Shown here one piece after another: positions 15,834 to 19,253 of a stretch of 19,253 nt of DNA. The notes beneath the pieces were generated by a model. The model was not told the DNA's origin, ran no database searches, and saw only the letters and a list, made by a program, of their open reading frames with translations. The DNA is taken from positions 1 to 19,253 of the forward strand of contig WRNX01000013.1 in the NCBI GenBank assembly GCA_009776395.1. Direction: 5' to 3'. Numbering within the stretch: position 1 is the stretch's first letter; each line of letters begins with the position of its first letter. Source of the stretch: Lentimicrobiaceae bacterium (GTDB taxonomy: Bacteria > Bacteroidota > Bacteroidia > Bacteroidales > WCHB1-69). A program made the translations under genes and the position numbers.

Positions 15834-17486
15834 ATGAAAACAAAAATTTTAAATTTTTTGATTGTTGTAATGTTATTCGTTTCTCACGCTTTTTCACAAA
15901 CCGGAGGAACAACCGGATCGCTTACCTGGAAATTGAATTTGAGTGATAATACACTGACGATTAGCGGAGAAGGAGCAATGCCCGATTATAATGAGTACGC
16001 AGTCCATTATGCCCCGTGGTATATAGGTAGAGATTTCATTAAAACCGTTATTATTGAAGAAGGGGTTACAAGTATCGGAATCAAAGCTTTCTACTCTTGT
16101 GACAAAATGACTTCGATTTCCATTCCAAATAGTGTTACAAAAATTGGGAACGATAGCTTCTCCAAATGTTTTAAGCTGCTATCCATAACTCTTCCCAATC
16201 AAGTAGCGAGTATTGGAGATCTGGCTTTTTGGGGTTGTCAGGCGCTTCTCTCAATTAACATTCCGAACTCCGTTCAAAACATTGGAAGTTCTGTTTTTGA
16301 TTTTTGTTCGGAACTGATTTCTATTGACGTTGAAAATGAAAATAATAATTACGCTTCAGTTGAAGGCGTATTATATGATAAAAGTAAAACTACTTTAATT
16401 TGTTGTCCCAGTGGAAAAACAGGGGCGTTTAATATCCCTAATAACGTAATAAATATAGGAACAGGCGCTTTTTTCTGTTGCACAAAATTGACTTCTATTA
16501 CCGTTCCCGGCAGTGTTATAAATATAGGAAACAAAGCTTTTTTTCGATGCGAGGGACTCCTTTCGCTAAACTTCCCTCATAGTGTAACCCACATGGGAGA
16601 TGAGGTTTGTAGTTCCTGTACAAGTTTAACGTCGGTAATACTCCCTAATAGCATAACAAAAATCGGTAATTCTGCTTTTTTTCGATGCGAAAGTTTAATT
16701 TCAATTATTATCCCCAATAGTGTTACAAGCATTGAAAAAGAGGCTTTTGGCAGTTGCTTTAAATTAAGTTCTATCACTATTCCTGTAAGGTTGAAAAGTT
16801 TTAATTATCAATCTCTTGCAGGTTGTTTTAGTTTGTCTTTGATTACTAATCTAAATCCTGTGCCTGTTCCCATATCTTCCTGTGTTTTTGTTTATCCTAA
16901 TCCGGGATGTGTGTTCCCCAATTATCTAATTTCTTCTACCTTGAAAGTCCCTACAAGCGCTGTACCCACCTATCAAACTACGTCGGTTTGGAATAGATTT
17001 ATGATTGAAGGAGGCGGGATTTTGGTTAGCGCTATCGCAAATAATGGTGAATTTGGCTACGCCACAGGAGATGGACTTTATGAAATGAATACTATTGCAA
17101 CCGTAACCGCTTTTGCTTATGAAAATTGTAAATTCATAAACTGGACAAAAGGTAGCGAGGTCATTTCTACCAACAATCCATATAGTTTTACCGTAACAGA
17201 AGATATTGAATTAGAGGCTAATTTTGAGTGTGAAGGAGTAGATGTTAAAACTTTTGAGAATGCAGGTATTCATATTTTTCCTAACCCAACGACAGGAATG
17301 TTACAAGTTACGAGTTACGAGTTTCAAGTTACGAGTATTGAGATATTTGATATTTATGGAAGAAAACTCTCAACTCTAAACTCTCAACTCTCAACTCTAA
17401 ACATTTCCCATTTACCCGCTGGACTCTATTTTATAAAAATCCAAACCGAAAACGGAATGGTAACGAAAAAAATTATTAAACTCTAA
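15834..17486 (+). CDS. BspA-type leucine-rich-repeat protein with T9SS sorting domain
   Basis: Predicted secreted or surface-anchored cargo of the type IX system. The 550 residues comprise a signal peptide (1-21), a BspA-like cap (LTWKLNLSDNTLTISGEGAMPDY, then PWY), and about ten 23-residue LRR_5 units of the form S-I-IPNSVT-IG--AF--C--L at about 62-325, with one 33-residue interruption after the fourth. A linker ends in VPTSAVPTYQTTSVW. Next come an InlB-B-repeat-like domain at about 399-467 (FINWTKGSEVIS, DIELEANF) and a type A sorting domain from about 479 (FPNPTTG, IEIFDIYGRK, LPAGLYFIKI, KKIIKL). LRR proteins of this kind often bind host or bacterial surfaces; the target is unknown. Two heptamer arrays lie inside the sorting-domain region, and the stop codon is part of a third. 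Confidence 0.9.
   Translation: MKTKILNFLIVVMLFVSHAFSQTGGTTGSLTWKLNLSDNTLTISGEGAMPDYNEYAVHYAPWYIGRDFIKTVIIEEGVTSIGIKAFYSCDKMTSISIPNSVTKIGNDSFSKCFKLLSITLPNQVASIGDLAFWGCQALLSINIPNSVQNIGSSVFDFCSELISIDVENENNNYASVEGVLYDKSKTTLICCPSGKTGAFNIPNNVINIGTGAFFCCTKLTSITVPGSVINIGNKAFFRCEGLLSLNFPHSVTHMGDEVCSSCTSLTSVILPNSITKIGNSAFFRCESLISIIIPNSVTSIEKEAFGSCFKLSSITIPVRLKSFNYQSLAGCFSLSLITNLNPVPVPISSCVFVYPNPGCVFPNYLISSTLKVPTSAVPTYQTTSVWNRFMIEGGGILVSAIANNGEFGYATGDGLYEMNTIATVTAFAYENCKFINWTKGSEVISTNNPYSFTVTEDIELEANFECEGVDVKTFENAGIHIFPNPTTGMLQVTSYEFQVTSIEIFDIYGRKLSTLNSQLSTLNISHLPAGLYFIKIQTENGMVTKKIIKL
16536..16690 (+). repeat. Repeated 17-bp block within the LRR units
   Basis: The same 17 bases, GCTTTTTTTCGATGCGA, occur at 16536-16552 and 16674-16690. 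They are 138 bases apart, exactly two 69-base LRR units, and encode the AFFRCE part of units six and eight. Other units differ at the DNA level, so these two probably share recent duplication or conversion. Confidence 0.75.
17299..17333 (+). repeat. In-gene 7-bp array (AGTTACG-type, 5 units)
   Basis: Five units, TGTTACA, AGTTACG, AGTTACG, AGTTTCA, AGTTACG, lie inside the coding region of the LRR protein, just after the FPNPTTG of its sorting domain. Three units make 21 bases, so the protein repeats every seven residues: QVTSYEF then QVTSIEI. The words are those found in intergenic arrays at 6354 and 14457, read here in the orientation without stop codons. Confidence 0.88.
17364..17398 (+). 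repeat. In-gene 7-bp array (MAACTCT, 5 units)
   Basis: Five units, AAACTCT, CAACTCT, AAACTCT, CAACTCT, CAACTCT, encode LSTLNSQ and LSTLN at residues 512-523, between GRK and ISHLPAGLY of the sorting domain. A T followed by an A-type unit makes TAA. The two junctions in the reading frame (codons 513 and 520) have the C-type unit and read TCA, serine. The same word recurs at 17478-17498, where it forms the stop. Confidence 0.88.
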
Positions 17487-17533
17487 ACTCTAAACTCTAA
17501 TCACTAATCATTAATCACTAATTACTAATCACT
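17478..17533 (+). repeat. 56-bp heptamer array spanning the LRR/DUF4249 junction
   Basis: Three AAACTCT units (17478-17498) are followed by five AATCACT-type units (AATCACT, AATCATT, AATCACT, AATTACT, AATCACT; 17499-17533). There is no other base between the last codons of the LRR gene and the ATG at 17534. The stop codon TAA at 17484-17486 is a unit junction. TAA recurs about every seven bases, so all three plus-strand frames are closed within 21 bases. No Shine-Dalgarno or terminator is present. Confidence 0.92.
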
Positions 17534-18499
17534 ATGAAACCCTATTACTTCTTATTATTTGTATGTGTATTATTTTTTTCCTGTCAAACAGAGATTGATG
17601 TGAAAGTTCCTGATTACTACAATAAAATTGTGGTAGAGGGATATATTGAAAACGGGGAATATCCGATCGTTTCACTGTATCGCAGTGCACCCTATTTTGC
17701 AACCATGTCGTTAGAATATTTGATGGATTCTGTAATTATCAAAGATGCAAGAGTTTTTGTTAAGCCAAGTGGTGAGGAAGAACAGGAACTTTTTATGCTT
17801 CCTTTTCCACGTTTGGATTATCCTTTATTTTACGCATATACAACGCAATCCATAGTAGGAAAATTTAATACCTCTTACACCTTACGCATTGAGTGGAACA
17901 ATAAAGTTTACACCTCGCAAACCTCTATTTCAAACAGTTTTGATTTGGATAGCGTACGTTTTGTACCCACTTTTGGACACTTAACCATTGATTCGGTTGC
18001 GAATATGCGTATTTGGATGACCGATGATGGAAAAACTTCTAATTATTACCAATTTAAAGTAAAGATTCATTGTAAAGATTTTCAAGACAGGTTATGGATT
18101 ACCACCATTCCGTCTGCATTCGATAATTCTCCTTTTAAAGGTATATCTTTTAATTACGAAATAATGCGAGGCGCACCTTCTACTATTCTTATGCCTACAA
18201 TGGATGAGCGAGAACTCAGAAACTATTTACGAATGAACTACAGCGTGGGGGATACAGTGTTTTTGAAATATGGAAAATTGGATGAATCCAGTTATCGTTT
18301 TTGGATGAGCGCCAATGGGGAGATCACTTTCGGACAAAACCCATTCATGTCGCCCACTCCAATTATTTCCAATATAAAGTGTAATGATATCAAAGAAAAA
18401 TGCTTGGGAGTTTGGTGCGGCTTGGCAAAACAGGAAGAGATGCTAATTTTAGACTCCACTACTACCAAATCCTCCGGCGCCACGTTCCGTTTCAGATAA
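17534..18499 (+). CDS. DUF4249 lipoprotein
   Basis: Predicted Bacteroidota envelope lipoprotein of the DUF4249 family; its biochemical role is unknown. The 321 residues start with a hydrophobic signal ending in the lipobox FFSC (Cys17), followed by the family's opening [32 protein letters not shown]. Later come IKDARVFV, the [18 protein letters not shown] strand pair and, near the end, [26 protein letters not shown] with CLGVWCGL, the usual C-terminal pattern. Family members are often linked to TonB-dependent receptors; here the neighbour is the LRR protein. The last 17 codons lie over the 3' end of dut on the other strand, and the tail after CLGVWCGL has no clear family likeness. It may have lost an earlier stop. 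Confidence 0.85.
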   Translation: MKPYYFLLFVCVLFFSCQTEIDVKVPDYYNKIVVEGYIENGEYPIVSLYRSAPYFATMSLEYLMDSVIIKDARVFVKPSGEEEQELFMLPFPRLDYPLFYAYTTQSIVGKFNTSYTLRIEWNNKVYTSQTSISNSFDLDSVRFVPTFGHLTIDSVANMRIWMTDDGKTSNYYQFKVKIHCKDFQDRLWITTIPSAFDNSPFKGISFNYEIMRGAPSTILMPTMDERELRNYLRMNYSVGDTVFLKYGKLDESSYRFWMSANGEITFGQNPFMSPTPIISNIKCNDIKEKCLGVWCGLAKQEEMLILDSTTTKSSGATFRFR

Positions 18500-18883
18500 T
18501 TGTTTCACCTGATTCCATCTTATTTTTTCGTACTTGGCAATTACCATTTGCGCTATTCGGTCGCCGTTTTGCACAGTAAACGTTTCATTCGACAAATTGA
18601 TGAGAATCACTTTTACTTCGCCACGATAGTCGGCATCAATAGTGCCGGGCGTATTCAACACTGTGATACCAAATTTTATTGCTAACCCACTTCTGGGGCG
18701 CACTTGCGCTTCGTAACCCTCAGGTATTTCAATAAATAAGCCGGTTGGGATTAAAGTGCGTTCATTTGGCTTTATTTCAACTGGTTCTGTTAAAAATGCG
18801 CAAAGATCCATTCCGGCAGAATGTTCTGTACTGTAGGCTGGCAAGGGGTTGTTTGATTGGTTTACGATGTTGCCGGGTTTCAT
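18449..18883 (-). CDS. dut: dUTP diphosphatase (trimeric dUTPase)
   Basis: Hydrolyses dUTP to dUMP and pyrophosphate, keeping uracil out of DNA and supplying dUMP for thymidylate. The 144 residues show all five motifs of the trimeric family: I, SAGMDLCA at 22-29; [14 protein letters not shown] at 62-73; [23 protein letters not shown] at 77-96 with the catalytic aspartate; [13 protein letters not shown] at 107-117; V, the phosphate-clamping [10 protein letters not shown] at 134-143. The start at 18883 fits homologues. Motif V is encoded opposite the last codons of the DUF4249 gene (51-base tail-to-tail overlap). The gene lies 60 bases downstream of the PD-(D/E)XK-like gene, a gap in which I see no promoter match. 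Confidence 0.97.
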   Translation of the reverse strand: MKPGNIVNQSNNPLPAYSTEHSAGMDLCAFLTEPVEIKPNERTLIPTGLFIEIPEGYEAQVRPRSGLAIKFGITVLNTPGTIDADYRGEVKVILINLSNETFTVQNGDRIAQMVIAKYEKIRWNQVKQLSETERGAGGFGSSGV

Positions 18884-18943
18884 GTTATTAGGGGTATAAA
18901 TTGTTACGTTTTCTTTCTGTTTTCTGCATTTATTATTAATTGA

Positions 18944-19253
18944 TTAAAATGCTTTCACATTTTCGCTAATTACTTCTATTTTATCTCCTCTTTGTTCAAT
19001 GAGGACGATACCCTCTTCATCGGCACGTTGCCGTACTTTTGCAGGAAAACGAAACGATGCTAAAGCCAAGTAAGCCTTATAATCTTTAAACATTGGGTAA
19101 TTGGCACGGTAAGAGTGTAGTTTTGAGAACATTTTTCCCACATCCTCAATATTTGCTTTGTATTTCATTTCAATGATTACAACGGTACTGCCATTTCGCA
19201 AAACCAAATCGTATTCATCGTTAATAACTACGGGGTCGGGTTTCAAATAGTCA
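18944..19253 (-). CDS. PD-(D/E)XK nuclease-like protein (partial)
   Basis: C-terminal part of a protein whose 5' end lies beyond the window: the frame stays open to base 19253, and the TTG at 19246 is not a convincing start. The visible 102 or so residues resemble a family common in Bacteroidota and other host-associated bacteria that has a restriction-endonuclease-like fold, often after an N-terminal coiled coil. The core motif is present as EYDLVLRNG-(X)5-IIEMKYK, that is, an aspartate followed by E-x-K on the next strand. YKAYLALASFRFP, a variable loop, EEGIVLIEQRGDKIEVI and a final VKAF follow. The cellular role of this family is not known to me. It is encoded ahead of dut on the same strand. 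Confidence 0.75.
   Translation of the reverse strand, partial: DYLKPDPVVINDEYDLVLRNGSTVVIIEMKYKANIEDVGKMFSKLHSYRANYPMFKDYKAYLALASFRFPAKVRQRADEEGIVLIEQRGDKIEVISENVKAF

Noticed and set aside
15820..15837. Five-codon upstream frame before the LRR gene, with its TGA overlapping the ATG
   Set aside because: It is too short and unsupported to call a leader peptide; an ATGA overlap of this kind arises easily by chance in AT-rich sequence.
17478..17533. CRISPR array
   Set aside because: The units are 7 bases and contiguous, without spacers, and there are no cas genes in the window.

Overview
The window is about 19 kb of AT-rich DNA from a member of the Bacteroidota, most likely Bacteroidales-like. 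The evidence is type IX secretion (T9SS) genes, DUF4249 and DUF4296 lipoproteins, a TTTG/TAnnTTTG promoter in front of pheT, A-rich start regions without a Shine-Dalgarno sequence, and a protein with a T9SS C-terminal sorting domain. I see no rRNA or tRNA gene, insertion sequence, phage gene or CRISPR array. Apart from 184 bases before pheT, genes are packed with short gaps, and no stretch over 300 bases lacks a gene.

Layout. (1) Bases 185-4086, plus strand: pheT, rpiB and a dusB-type tRNA-dihydrouridine synthase, with rpiB and dusB 6 bases apart. (2) Bases 4181-15733, minus strand: nine co-directional genes, in transcription order a DUF4296 lipoprotein, an LpxL/HtrB-like acyltransferase, rsmI, a PorG-like barrel, uppS, porU, porV, ispF and an M3 peptidase (dcp-like). 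(3) Bases 15834-18499, plus strand: a BspA-type leucine-rich-repeat protein with a T9SS sorting domain, then a DUF4249 lipoprotein. (4) Bases 18449-19253, minus strand: dut, whose 3' end overlaps the DUF4249 gene tail to tail, and the C-terminal part of a PD-(D/E)XK-like protein running off the window.

How they fit together. The long minus-strand cluster is an envelope module. UppS makes the lipid carrier for wall and surface glycans, IspF feeds isoprenoid precursors, and the LpxL-like enzyme acylates lipid A or a related lipid. PorG, PorU and PorV are the T9SS accessory barrel, sortase and shuttle. The LRR protein next door carries the signal this machine recognises and is a likely cargo.

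Most unusual feature. Several gene junctions consist of tandem 7-bp words (AGTTACR, AATCAYT, MAACTCT) or a related 8-bp word. They contain stop codons and in one case a start codon. The same 7-bp words also occur twice inside the sorting-domain region of the LRR gene. There, the two unit junctions that would create an in-frame TAA carry C instead of A, while the same junction further on is the gene's real stop codon. All arrays read the same way on the plus strand, whatever the direction of the neighbouring genes. I do not recognise this as a named repeat family. The closest analogy I know is the short tandemly repeated heptamers of heterocystous cyanobacteria.
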